A DNA stretch of 19,634 nt from Methylovulum sp. (GCA_016919605.1 JACXTQ010000195.1:1-19634); one strand, 5' to 3'. Positions 7,735 through 15,103 are shown, counted from the first letter of the stretch. Notes: generated from the letters alone by a model not told the origin. Numbers and translations are program-made.

Positions 7735-7774
7735 GGCGCATTCCTTAACACGGCGTATCGTAGGCGGCAATAGC

Positions 7775-7910
7775 AAGTAGGAGCGAAGTGGATTACGGGT
7801 TGTTTCGGCTTCGATAAGCCGTGTCACATCGCACTGTATCGGCATGGGATGTTGGAATGGGATATGCGTGGTTCTCGCTATCGCTGCATACGGGCTACGC
7901 CATCTATCAT
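7775..7910. repeat. Second, degenerate REP-type element
   Basis: It shares blocks with the first element in the same order: GGAGCGAAG(T)GGATTACGGG then TTCGGCTTCGATA near the left end, a TCGGCATG block in the middle, and a right end GCATACGGGCTAC (first element: CTTACGGGCTAC). The left arm has lost the CCCGTA that would complete its palindrome and the right arm has diverged, so the two no longer pair well. The shared linker shows both come from one larger repeat family, not only from bare REP hairpins. Confidence 0.6.
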
Positions 7911-7933
7911 TTTGGATTGTGTGAGGGGGCGTT

Positions 7934-8029
7934 ATGGTGTTGTATCGGCGTAACCGCGTGGCGGGCTGGACGTATTTTTTTACGGTGACGTTGCGTGACC
8001 GTTCTGCCGATACGCTGGTGCGGGTATAG
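7934..8029 (+). pseudogene. N-terminal remnant of a REP-associated tyrosine transposase (RAYT)
   Basis: The 31 codons from ATG to TAG read MVLYRRNRVAGWTYFFTVTL then RDRSADTLVRV. This matches the conserved start of RAYT proteins (family of IS200/IS605-like Y1 transposases, pattern YRR-x-R-x2-G-x-TYFFTV, then D-R-x-S-D-x-LV). The full protein is usually about 150 or more residues, and the HUH and catalytic tyrosine regions are missing. Similarity stops near 8025, where an IS3-type fragment begins on the other strand. Its position beside two REP elements supports the call. Confidence 0.75.
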
Positions 8030-8110
8030 CCTTTCTCAAGCACCAATTTGGCCGCATCTTGCTTAAATTCTAGGGTAACAAGGTTTTTTGACTTTATCTG
8101 TTTTGCCCAT
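8030..8110 (-). pseudogene. N-terminal remnant of an IS3-type transposase OrfA
   Basis: Read on the minus strand from the ATG at 8110, the product starts MGKTDKVK, then meets a run of six A's. One frame ahead, the sequence continues LVTLEFKQDAAKLVLEKGYT, the usual first helix of IS3-family OrfA proteins (EFK-x2-A-x2-LV-x3-GY). So the gene carries a single-base frameshift in the A-run and is cut off after GYT by the RAYT fragment. The bases at about 8111-8175, up to the TAGTAGACCATT-like stretch, are probably the element's left end; I cannot fix the terminal repeat without a second copy. Confidence 0.65.
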
Positions 8111-8218
8111 TTTTCACCTCTGTTGACATTATAATATGCCTTTGGAAGTGTCCGGCTTTAGTAGACCATTTCAAAATATTGTCAACTGCGAATGCAATTG
8201 ACAAATGCTATTCATTTT

Positions 8219-9778
8219 TTACTGAAACAACACCGCCAAGCTAATCAAGGTGGCGGCGGCTATCATCGCCCATAAGGTGTTGCGTTGGTGGCTGTCGATG
8301 TGTTCGCGCAGTAACGCCAGTTCGCGTTGTTGGGCTTCGGCTTGTTGTTGGGCGTGGGCAGCGTTGTCCAGGGCTTTGTAGAGCAGGGAAGGGATTTCGG
8401 GGAATTGTTGGGCGAATTCGGGGAATTGTTTTAGGAGTTTGTTGATTTTGGCTTTCGGCCCCATGCGCTCATGGAACCAACCTTCTAGGAAAGGTTTGGC
8501 GGTTTGCCACAAGTCCAATTCGGGGTAGAGTTGGCGGCCTAGGCCTTCGATGTTGAGCAAGGTTTTTTGCAACAGCACCAATTGCGGTTGGACGCGCATG
8601 TCAAAGCGGCGGGCGGTTTGGAATAGGCGCAGCAGCAGTTGTCCGAAGGAAATGTCTTTTAAGGGTTTTTCAAAAATGGGTTCGCAGACGCTACGGATGG
8701 CCGATTCAAATTCTTCTATGCGGGTGGTGCGCGGGACCCAGCCGGATTCAACGTGCATTTCCGCGACTTTGCGGTAATCGCGGTTGAAGAAAGCCAAGAA
8801 GTTTTCCGCCAGATAATGTTGGTCGGATAAGGATAAGGAGCCGACGATACCAAAGTCTATGGCGATGTATTTGGCGGGTAGGTCTACAAAGATGTTGCCG
8901 GGGTGCATGTCGGCATGGAAGAAGTTATCGCGGAACACTTGGGTGAAAAAGATTTCCACGCCGCGTTCGGCAAGCAATTTAAAATCCGCGCCACCTGCCC
9001 GCAGTTGTTCGATGTCGCCGACCGGGATGCCATATATCCTTTCCATGACCATGACTTTTTGGCGGGTATATTCCCAGTGGACTTCGGGGATGTAGATAAT
9101 CTGCGATTTCTCAAAATTACGGCGGATTTTGGCGGCGTTGGCGGCTTCCCTGACCAAGTCCAGTTCATCTAGGGTGGTTTTTTCAAATTCAGTGACCACT
9201 TCCATAGGCCGTAAGCGCCGCGCATCGGGCGAGAATTTTTCGGCAATCCGTGCCAGTTCATAAATTAGCCCCATGTCGGAATGGATGCGCCCTTCAATAT
9301 CGGGGCGCAAGACTTTGACCACGACGTGTTGGCCGGTATGCAGGGTGGCGGTGTGCACTTGCGCCACCGAGGCGGAAGCCATCGGCTCTGGATCAAATTC
9401 GGCAAAGGCCTCTTCAATCGACATGCCCAATTCTTTTTCGATAATGGCCCGTGCAATGTCGCTGCCAAAGGGCGGTACACGGTCTTGGAGTTTGACCAAT
9501 TCATCGGCGATATCATCGGGCAATAAGTCTTTGCGCGTGGATAGGGCTTGGCCAAATTTGACGTAAATCGGCCCTAAGTCTTCTAAGGCTTGGCGGATTC
9601 TCACCCCACGCGGCACGTTCTTGCCCGATTGGCGGTTCATCCAGTAATACGGTGAAAAAATGGCCAAGAAACGGATCGGGCGGAAGAAAGGTGTTTTTAA
9701 GACGATTTCATCAAGGCCGTGCATAAACAAGACCCAATTGATATGGACCAAGCGCATTAAAATTTTAGGGCGGATCAC
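8219..9778 (-). CDS. ubiB: UbiB, kinase-like ATPase of ubiquinone synthesis
   Basis: A 519-residue ADCK/UbiB-family membrane protein. Visible motifs: KFGQ (74-77, the family's KxGQ), the alanine-rich loop ASASVAQVHTA (134-144) in place of a kinase glycine loop, K155, HADMHPGNIF (288-297) and DFG (308-310). A hydrophobic C-terminal segment (about 500-519) anchors it. UbiB is an ATPase that supports the early lipid-bound steps of coenzyme Q synthesis and is not a classical protein kinase. I keep the GTG start at 9778 because AAAGGT lies just upstream; the ATG at 9757 has no ribosome site. It is the last gene of the ubi run, after a 136-nt gap. Its 3' end has a damaged copy at 7177-7410. Confidence 0.96.
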   Translation of the reverse strand: MIRPKILMRLVHINWVLFMHGLDEIVLKTPFFRPIRFLAIFSPYYWMNRQSGKNVPRGVRIRQALEDLGPIYVKFGQALSTRKDLLPDDIADELVKLQDRVPPFGSDIARAIIEKELGMSIEEAFAEFDPEPMASASVAQVHTATLHTGQHVVVKVLRPDIEGRIHSDMGLIYELARIAEKFSPDARRLRPMEVVTEFEKTTLDELDLVREAANAAKIRRNFEKSQIIYIPEVHWEYTRQKVMVMERIYGIPVGDIEQLRAGGADFKLLAERGVEIFFTQVFRDNFFHADMHPGNIFVDLPAKYIAIDFGIVGSLSLSDQHYLAENFLAFFNRDYRKVAEMHVESGWVPRTTRIEEFESAIRSVCEPIFEKPLKDISFGQLLLRLFQTARRFDMRVQPQLVLLQKTLLNIEGLGRQLYPELDLWQTAKPFLEGWFHERMGPKAKINKLLKQFPEFAQQFPEIPSLLYKALDNAAHAQQQAEAQQRELALLREHIDSHQRNTLWAMIAAATLISLAVLFQ

Positions 9779-9914
9779 TGCGTTACCTTTGGTGGCGTAA
9801 AGAACCCTCGGTACAATGCCGGGGCTGTATTTATTGTTGTAATAGTGTGTTTATTTGCGTCCACTGTGCAGACCCTAGCGTTAACTTAACCCTCTTAGGA
9901 TGTGGCTTTTAACC

Positions 9915-10556
9915 TTAATCTATGGGGGCTATTTTGGTGGCCTTGTTGAGCTTGGTTTGTTCCAGCCGCGCCAAGCGGCTGTGCAATCGGTCAAAATCCA
10001 AGCGCAATTCATCAACCTGACGACAAAATATGTCCATTTCCGGCGCGGCGGGCAAGTCACGGGTTTCCTCTTGCAAAAACTCGGCGGCGTTCAGGCGGAA
10101 GGTTTCTAACGTGTCTTTGCCCCATTGTTGTCCGGCACGGAAAAACTGACTCAGGTTATGGGCAAATCGTTCACCTGTATAGCGTGCTAATGTGTCTTCC
10201 AGATTAATATCCAATTTGGCAAACAGCTCTTGGAACCTGCGCCCAGTGTGCATATCCCCTGTCACCGTCACTTCACCGGAAAAAATAGAGCGCATCGGTT
10301 TGCCGCTCAAGCCCATCAGGCCGAACGCAAATAATGACCCTGTCAAACGGGTGTCCGGCTCCCCTAGAAACTCATCCAGCAACTGGATGGTATCCACTGC
10401 CGGACACAGGTATAAGGTTTCGTTAAACGGGGTGATGGTCACGGCAATGACCTTGCCTGCCAGGGGTGCGAGCACCGCCGGGCTATTGCTGTCCAACGCC
10501 AAATACTCGCGGCAGGCGGTTTCTAAGGCTCCCAGTAACAGCGGCTTAATGACCAT
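9915..10556 (-). CDS. ubiJ: UbiJ, ubiquinone synthesis accessory factor (SCP2 domain)
   Basis: A 213-residue protein that starts MVIKPLLLGALETACREYLA, as UbiJ proteins do. Residues up to about 140 form an SCP2-like sterol-carrier fold (with FSGEVTVTGDM in the middle). The C-terminal part is helical and ends in a heptad-rich coil (VDELRLDFDRLHSRLARLEQ). UbiJ binds ubiquinone precursors and helps gather the soluble Ubi enzymes with UbiK. The ATG at 10556 is one nucleotide after the ubiE stop, so translation is coupled; an upstream TTG at 10589 would overlap ubiE by 32 nt and adds residues not typical of the family. Confidence 0.92.
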   Translation of the reverse strand: MVIKPLLLGALETACREYLALDSNSPAVLAPLAGKVIAVTITPFNETLYLCPAVDTIQLLDEFLGEPDTRLTGSLFAFGLMGLSGKPMRSIFSGEVTVTGDMHTGRRFQELFAKLDINLEDTLARYTGERFAHNLSQFFRAGQQWGKDTLETFRLNAAEFLQEETRDLPAAPEMDIFCRQVDELRLDFDRLHSRLARLEQTKLNKATKIAPID

Positions 10557-10557
10557 G

Positions 10558-11307
10558 TCAGATTTTATAACCTCTATGTACTGCGACAATCCCTTGTGTC
10601 ATGTTGAAATATTCGCAGCGCTCCAGTCCGGCGTTTTCCATCATTTTTTTTAGTTCTTCTTGCTTAGGGTGCATACGGATGGATTCCGCCAGATAACGGT
10701 AGCTGTCTTCGTCTTTGGCAATAAAGCGGCCTATTTTTGGCAGGATGTTGAACGAGTAAAAATCGTAGACTTTTTCGGTGACTTTATCGGTGGGGTGTGA
10801 GAATTCCAGCACGATCACTCGCCCGCCCGGTTTCAGGACGCGGTACATGGAGCGTAAGGCGGCATCTTTGTCGGTGACGTTACGCAAGCCAAAGGCGATG
10901 CAGACGCAGTCAAAGGTATTGTCTTCAAACGGCAGGCATTCGGCGTTGACTTGGGCGTAACGGATAGTGTCCACCAAGCCACGGTCTATCAGGCGGTCAC
11001 GACCGGTGCGCAGCATTTGCGCGTTGATGTCCGCCAGCACCACTTGGCCGTCACTGCCGACCCGGTCATGGAATAGTGTGGTCAAATCGCCGGTGCCACC
11101 CGCCAAATCCAGCACTTTTTCGCCTTTACGGACGTTACTCAGTTGTACGGCGATACGTTTCCAGATACGGTGTATGCCTAAGGACATCAGGTCATTCATG
11201 ATGTCGTATTGTTCGGCAACGGAATCAAAAACCCCGCGCACCAGTTTGACTTTTTCGTCAACGGCGACTTGCTTAAAGCCGAAATGGGTGGTGTTATCGG
11301 TAGTCAT
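10558..11307 (-). CDS. ubiE: UbiE, demethylubiquinone/demethylmenaquinone C-methyltransferase
   Basis: A 249-residue class I SAM-dependent methyltransferase. It has the family opening THFGFKQVAVDEKVKLVRGV, FDSVAEQYDIMNDLMS (27-42), the SAM-binding motif VLDLAGGTGDLT (65-76), AFGLRNV in the middle and LEFSHP further on. Length and motifs match E. coli UbiE (251 residues). It adds the methyl group to C2 of the benzoquinol ring in ubiquinone synthesis and to demethylmenaquinol. AGGGGAATAACC before the ATG gives a good ribosome site. The gene lies 15 nt after the DUF971 gene and 1 nt before ubiJ. Confidence 0.97.
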   Translation of the reverse strand: MTTDNTTHFGFKQVAVDEKVKLVRGVFDSVAEQYDIMNDLMSLGIHRIWKRIAVQLSNVRKGEKVLDLAGGTGDLTTLFHDRVGSDGQVVLADINAQMLRTGRDRLIDRGLVDTIRYAQVNAECLPFEDNTFDCVCIAFGLRNVTDKDAALRSMYRVLKPGGRVIVLEFSHPTDKVTEKVYDFYSFNILPKIGRFIAKDEDSYRYLAESIRMHPKQEELKKMMENAGLERCEYFNMTQGIVAVHRGYKI

Positions 11308-11322
11308 GGTTATTCCCCTATA

Positions 11323-11718
11323 TTAATGCGAGTGCGTTCGTGGCGGAGTGCGGACGATATTGGCCGCTTCCAAGTGGTGCAGGTAATCGGCCCACAATGT
11401 TTGATAGTCAGAACCTAACAGATACAGCAAATCCCAGGTATAAATGCCCGTGTCGTGGCCATCGCTAAAGGCCAGCAAAATGCCGTAATTGCCGATAGGG
11501 CGGATGTCCTTAATGGCTACGTTTTCCTTACCCGTTTGCAAAGTCTCTTGCCCAGGGCCATGGCCGACCGCTTCTGCCGATTGGGTAAATACGCGTAGAT
11601 ATTCGCTAGGCAGGACAAACACGCTGCCATCGTCAAAACTGATTTCCAAACGGTTGGACAGTTGATGGTGCTTGATTTCAACGGGCAGGCTATTACAGGG
11701 TTTTATAGTTAGGCGCAT
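11323..11718 (-). CDS. DUF971 protein (gamma-butyrobetaine hydroxylase-like N-terminal domain)
   Basis: A 131-residue protein with the DUF971 pattern: a start of beta-strands (RLEISFDDGSVFVLPSEYLR), then VAIKDIRPIGNYGILLAFSDGHDTGIYTWDLL near 67-98 (quoted here only in outline: IKDIRPIGNYG, FSDGHDTGIY, W-DLL). This is the zinc-binding N-terminal fold of gamma-butyrobetaine dioxygenase standing alone. Stand-alone copies have been discussed as iron-sulfur related factors, but the role is not settled. Upstream of ubiE is a common place for it in gammaproteobacteria. It heads the DUF971-ubiE-ubiJ-ubiB run, whose promoter is probably in 11719-11909. Confidence 0.88.
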   Translation of the reverse strand: MRLTIKPCNSLPVEIKHHQLSNRLEISFDDGSVFVLPSEYLRVFTQSAEAVGHGPGQETLQTGKENVAIKDIRPIGNYGILLAFSDGHDTGIYTWDLLYLLGSDYQTLWADYLHHLEAANIVRTPPRTHSH

Positions 11719-11909
11719 GTGGATACAGTAAGTCAGATTGGATGGGGCTTAGTTTACCCTAAGAACCTCTATTTTGGATGGTTAGAGATGGTTTAAGCCA
11801 TCATTAGATGAGTTTAAACCCAACGTGTGCTCGTTGCGTATAATTTTGATAGGTAAGCAGGTTATTGTAAGTATAGACCTGAATTGGCTTTGTGTAAGCG
11901 ATGCTGCGC

Positions 11910-12191
11910 CTACAGCACGCCCGCTTCTAACAAATCCAGATAGATAAATTTTGGGGCTTTCACGCCCGCTTGTTTTCTGATTTCAACCAATTCGGGTGAT
12001 TCAAAAAAAGCCTTGGCATCGGCGATGCTTGACCAGCTTGAAAAATGGACGATGTTATTGGCATCATCGGCAAATTTTAAAACCTGATAGCTTTGCTCGC
12101 CAGCGGTTTTTCTGATGGCGGCGGCATTATCGAATATTTTTTTCCATGCCGCATAGTCTTCGACTTCATGGATAATGAGTATATGGGCCAT
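11910..12191 (-). CDS. Small dimeric alpha/beta-barrel (ABM-like) protein
   Basis: A 93-residue protein with a ferredoxin-like fold pattern: strand AHILIIHEV, a helix with YAAWKKIFD, strand SYQVLKFADD, strand NIVHFSSWSS, then a helix DAKAFFESPELVEIRKQAG and a last strand. This matches the antibiotic-biosynthesis monooxygenase/cyclase-like dimeric barrel superfamily. Members are cofactor-free oxygenases, heme-degrading enzymes or proteins of unknown role, and the sequence does not say which. No strong ribosome site is visible before the ATG. It lies between hslU and the ubi run on the same strand, separated from hslU by an 11-bp hairpin. Confidence 0.75.
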   Translation of the reverse strand: MAHILIIHEVEDYAAWKKIFDNAAAIRKTAGEQSYQVLKFADDANNIVHFSSWSSIADAKAFFESPELVEIRKQAGVKAPKFIYLDLLEAGVL

Positions 12192-12217
12192 AGAGTGATA
12201 TTTTTAGGGGAGATGAA

Positions 12218-12243
12218 GAAAGGGTTTACGGCTAAACCCTTTC
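12218..12243 (-). terminator. Perfect 11-bp hairpin after hslU
   Basis: GAAAGGGTTTA (12218-12228) pairs with TAAACCCTTTC (12233-12243) around a CGGC loop. It lies 61 nt past the hslU stop and 26 nt before the next gene's start. The stem is strong but the minus-strand continuation (TTCATCTCC) has no U-run, so it is either a weak terminator, a 3'-end stabiliser or a leader element of the small gene that follows. Confidence 0.45.
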
Positions 12244-12304
12244 CGACTTTTAGGTAAAGGCTTGTCGCCTGGATGGAAAGCCTATGCCACGGGGCACAAT
12301 CCGC

Positions 12305-13636
12305 CTACAAAATATACCTGCTTAAATCTTCATCTTCAACAAATTCGCTCAGATGCTTATCGACATAAGCGGCATCAATAATGATAATTTTTTCCAGCAA
12401 ATCCGGCGCATTAAAGGAAATTTCCTCCAACAAGCGTTCTAAAATGGTATGCAAACGCCGCGCACCGATATTTTCGGTCTTTTCGTTCACTTGCCAACCC
12501 AATTCGGCAATGCGTTGGATGCCATCGGCGGCAAACGATAGGGAAACGCCTTCGGTCGCCAACAAGGCACTGTATTGCTCGGTCAACGAAGCGTTAGGTT
12601 CAGTCAGGATACGCACAAAATCTTCGGCTGACAATGGGCTTAATTCGACACGGATCGGAAAACGGCCTTGCAGTTCGGGGATTAAATCCGATGGCTTGGC
12701 GACATGGAACGCCCCTGAGGCAATAAACAGGATGTGGTCAGTTTTAACCATACCATATTTGGTGCTGACAGTGCTGCCTTCAACGATGGGCAACAAGTCA
12801 CGCTGTACACCTTCACGTGACACTTCGCCGCTGCCGCCGCCATGTTCGCCGCGTTTACAGATTTTGTCGATTTCATCCAAAAAGACGATGCCATGCTGCT
12901 CAACCGCTTCCACAGCGCGTAATTTGATGTCATCATCATTGACTAATTTGGCGGCTTCCTCTTCCTGCAACACCTTTAGCGCCTTGCTGACTTTCATCTT
13001 GCGCGGCTTGGTGCGCTCGGAACTCATGTTTTGGAACATGCCTTGCAATTGATTGGTCATTTCTTCCATGCCCGGCGGCGCCATAATTTCCACACCCATG
13101 GGCGCGACATGGACATCAATTTCAATTTCACGCTCGTCCAAATCACCGGCACGTAATTTATTGCGCATTTTCAGCCGGGTGGCTTCTTCTGACATTGATA
13201 AGCTGCCGGTCGGTGACAACGGCAATGGCAATAAAATATCCAGCAGGCGCTCTTCCGCCGAGTCGGCGGCTTGAGTCTGCATCCTCTCCATTTCGTTGAT
13301 CCGCGTCATTTTAATCGCCGAATCCACCAAATCACGGATAATCGACTCGACATCACGGCCTACATAACCGACTTCGGTAAATTTGGTGGCTTCAATTTTG
13401 ATAAACGGGGCGTTCGCCAAACGCGCCAGACGGCGGGCGATTTCAGTTTTGCCGACTCCGGTAGGGCCGATCATCAGAATATTTTTGGGGGTGATCTCGT
13501 TGCGCAAGGCCGGATCGACATTTTGCCGCCGCCAACGGTTACGTAACGCAATCGCCACCGACCGCTTGGCGCTGGCCTGACCGATAATGTGTTTGTCCAA
13601 TTCGCTAACAATTTCTTTGGGTGTCATTTGTGTCAT
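12305..13636 (-). CDS. hslU: HslU, ATPase subunit of the HslVU protease
   Basis: A 443-residue AAA+ unfoldase, the same length as E. coli HslU. Motifs: HIIGQ near 16-20, Walker A GPTGVGKT (57-64), the substrate-gripping pore loop GYVG (90-93), the intermediate I-domain (about 110-240), Walker B GIVFLDEIDK (249-258), sensor 2 GARR (391-394) and the C-terminal DLSRYIL that docks into HslV and opens its active sites. HslU unfolds proteins and feeds them to HslV. I chose the ATG at 13636 (MTQMTPKEIVSELDKHI), which aligns with the E. coli start; a longer frame to 13723 would overlap hslV. It starts 13 nt after the hslV stop. Confidence 0.97.
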   Translation of the reverse strand: MTQMTPKEIVSELDKHIIGQASAKRSVAIALRNRWRRQNVDPALRNEITPKNILMIGPTGVGKTEIARRLARLANAPFIKIEATKFTEVGYVGRDVESIIRDLVDSAIKMTRINEMERMQTQAADSAEERLLDILLPLPLSPTGSLSMSEEATRLKMRNKLRAGDLDEREIEIDVHVAPMGVEIMAPPGMEEMTNQLQGMFQNMSSERTKPRKMKVSKALKVLQEEEAAKLVNDDDIKLRAVEAVEQHGIVFLDEIDKICKRGEHGGGSGEVSREGVQRDLLPIVEGSTVSTKYGMVKTDHILFIASGAFHVAKPSDLIPELQGRFPIRVELSPLSAEDFVRILTEPNASLTEQYSALLATEGVSLSFAADGIQRIAELGWQVNEKTENIGARRLHTILERLLEEISFNAPDLLEKIIIIDAAYVDKHLSEFVEDEDLSRYIL

Positions 13637-13649
13637 GGGTTTGCTCGTC

Positions 13650-14195
13650 TTACTCGTTAGGTTCTGCGTCAAGCTCTTCGATACGGAGATTGTGGTTGGT
13701 GTAAATACAAATGTCAGCGGCAATATTTAACGACCGCTCCACAATGTCCCGCGCACTTAGATCGGTGTTTTCCAGCAACGCCCGTGCGGCGGCTTGGGCG
13801 AACGCCCCACCCGAACCTATCGCCATCAAATCATGCTCCGGCTCAATCACATCGCCCGTACCCGAAATAATCAACGAGGTTTTGGCATCGGCAATCACCA
13901 GCAACGCTTCCAACTTACGCAAAGCCCTATCAGTGCGCCAATCCTTGGCCATTTCCACGGCGGCGCGGGTCAAATTGCCCCGATGCTTTTCCAACTTGCC
14001 CTCAAAATGCTCAAATAAGGTAAAGGCATCGGCAGTTGCACCGGCAAAACCGGCGATCACCTTGTCATGATACAAACGGCGCACTTTCCGGGCATTACCC
14101 TTCATGACCGTATTCCCTAAAGTCACTTGCCCGTCGCCACCGATCACCACTTTACCGCCTCGGCGCACAGAAAGTATGGTTGTTCCTCTAAACAT
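13650..14195 (-). CDS. hslV: HslV, proteolytic subunit of the HslVU protease
   Basis: A 181-residue threonine peptidase related to proteasome beta subunits. The pro-segment MFRG is removed to expose T5 of TTILSVRR as the N-terminal nucleophile. Other family blocks follow: GGDGQVTLGNTVMKGNARKV, then GFAGATADAFTLFE, KDWRTDR-LRKLEAL and IGSGGAFAQAAARALL. Twelve copies form a double ring capped by HslU. It is the first gene of the hslVU operon and has an AGGA ribosome site. A 25-bp dyad sits 27 nt upstream of the start codon, in the position of the mRNA leader. Confidence 0.97.
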   Translation of the reverse strand: MFRGTTILSVRRGGKVVIGGDGQVTLGNTVMKGNARKVRRLYHDKVIAGFAGATADAFTLFEHFEGKLEKHRGNLTRAAVEMAKDWRTDRALRKLEALLVIADAKTSLIISGTGDVIEPEHDLMAIGSGGAFAQAAARALLENTDLSARDIVERSLNIAADICIYTNHNLRIEELDAEPNE

Positions 14196-14222
14196 GTTTT
14201 TTTATCCTAAAAGTTACTCAAC

Positions 14223-14247
14223 CTGGACTTATATCAAATATGTCCAG
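14223..14247 (-). promoter_or_regulatory. Dyad in the hslVU leader
   Basis: CTGGAC (14223-14228) and GTCCAG (14242-14247) pair perfectly, and the interior TTATATCAAATAT is nearly symmetric. It lies just upstream of hslV. In E. coli the hslVU 5' leader carries a conserved stem-loop that stabilises the mRNA (established knowledge); this could be the counterpart. It could also be a DNA operator. The transcription start is not determined. Confidence 0.45.
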
Positions 14248-14408
14248 CCATTTTACAGGGTATAACCATAAAAGTGCGAAAAAAGTCACGCCCATCCAGC
14301 CCAAAACCCCCGTTAATTGACAGAAATGAGGATTAGTCCACAGTAATTCAAGCCATATAGGAATATTTACCTTTTCCCTTAGCTTTAATCTCTGCTAACA
14401 TCAGAAAA

Positions 14409-14474
14409 GTTCGGATTTTTTCCATCCCCCATCCGAACGCCGGATAAGACAAGCCGCCTCACTGGCTAATCCGG
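14409..14474 (+). promoter_or_regulatory. Cluster of alternating GGAT/ATCC repeats before DUF1097
   Basis: The divergent gap 14196-14512 holds, near the DUF1097 gene, four alternating half-sites: GTTCGGAT (14409-14416), ATCCGAAC (14431-14438), CCGGAT (14440-14445) and ATCCGG (14469-14474). The first two pair perfectly over 8 bp, the last two over 6 bp, and the middle two can form a competing 5-bp hairpin (ATCCG/CGGAT at 14431-14445). As RNA this allows mutually exclusive folds; as DNA it could be paired binding sites. TTGACA at 14317-14322 may be part of the promoter, but no good -10 follows at 17 nt. Confidence 0.4.
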
Positions 14475-14512
14475 TCACATCCACTCACTGAGGTTTTAAT
14501 TGGAGATTATTA

Positions 14513-15034
14513 ATGAACAAACTGACCGCACTTTCTGTAAGCATTGGTGTACTGGCCGGCGTGGCGACCTTTTTAGCGGTAGGGCCTGCCAGCGGCGTGT
14601 TTTTCATCTGGGCGGCGACCATTGCCTGGGCGGCTTACTTTTTGTTGGGCGCTAACCAAGAAGCCCTGATGAACACTATCGTCTGTGGCATTTTCGGTGT
14701 TTTCATGGCTTGGATCACCGCCTTGTTGTTGACTGAAATCGCCCCCGATACCCTGCTTGGCTTCCCTGCTATGGCGGCGATCACGGTAGCCATTGCCGTT
14801 ATCGTGATGTGCCTTGCCGCCAGTTGCCCACGCCTGGCCGCCATCCCTGCCAGCGTTTTGGGTTACTCGTCAACTTTCGCGTATTTGCTGCAAACCCCTG
14901 ACAAATTGAACCAAGACGTATTGCTGACCATTTCCCTGAACAATCCCTTGCTGGTCATCTCGATTTCTATCGTGGTCGGCACTTATTTTGGTCAGTTCTC
15001 AGGACAACTGGCGGCCAAATGGACTAAAGAATAA
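14513..15034 (+). CDS. DUF1097-family inner-membrane protein
   Basis: A 173-residue, highly hydrophobic protein with about five to six membrane helices (starting LSVSIGVLAGVATFLAVG and ending with ISISIVVGTYFGQFSGQLA). The pattern and length fit DUF1097 (E. coli YcdZ-like), whose function is unknown. A GGAGA ribosome site precedes the ATG. It stands alone: the upstream neighbour hslV is divergent and the downstream ABC permease is convergent. The repeat-rich leader at 14409-14474 suggests it has its own control. No substrate can be suggested. Confidence 0.8.
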   Translation: MNKLTALSVSIGVLAGVATFLAVGPASGVFFIWAATIAWAAYFLLGANQEALMNTIVCGIFGVFMAWITALLLTEIAPDTLLGFPAMAAITVAIAVIVMCLAASCPRLAAIPASVLGYSSTFAYLLQTPDKLNQDVLLTISLNNPLLVISISIVVGTYFGQFSGQLAAKWTKE

Positions 15035-15059
15035 CTAAGAAGTTAAGTTTATGAGGATA

Positions 15060-15103
15060 ACCAAGCGGTTGGCATGGCAATGGCCTGAGACTGACCGCTT
15101 GGT
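15060..15103. terminator. Perfect 10-bp inverted repeat between convergent genes
   Basis: ACCAAGCGGT (15060-15069) pairs with ACCGCTTGGT (15094-15103) around a 24-nt loop, 25 nt after the DUF1097 stop. A second repeat, TCAGGATG (15148-15155) with CATCCTGA (15193-15200), lies between it and the permease gene. Convergent genes often share bidirectional terminators, but neither hairpin has a clear T-run, so the role is inference. Confidence 0.4.

Noticed and set aside
7480..8046. A 188-codon open frame on the minus strand
   Set aside because: It runs through the OrfA remnant, the reverse of the RAYT fragment and both repeats, so it is a chance join of unrelated pieces.
10557..10589. TTG start of UbiJ
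   Set aside because: It overlaps ubiE and adds 11 residues not typical of UbiJ; the ATG at 10556 is coupled to the ubiE stop.
13637..13723. Longer HslU start giving 472 residues
   Set aside because: The extra residues overlap hslV and are not seen in HslU; the ATG at 13636 gives the usual 443 residues.
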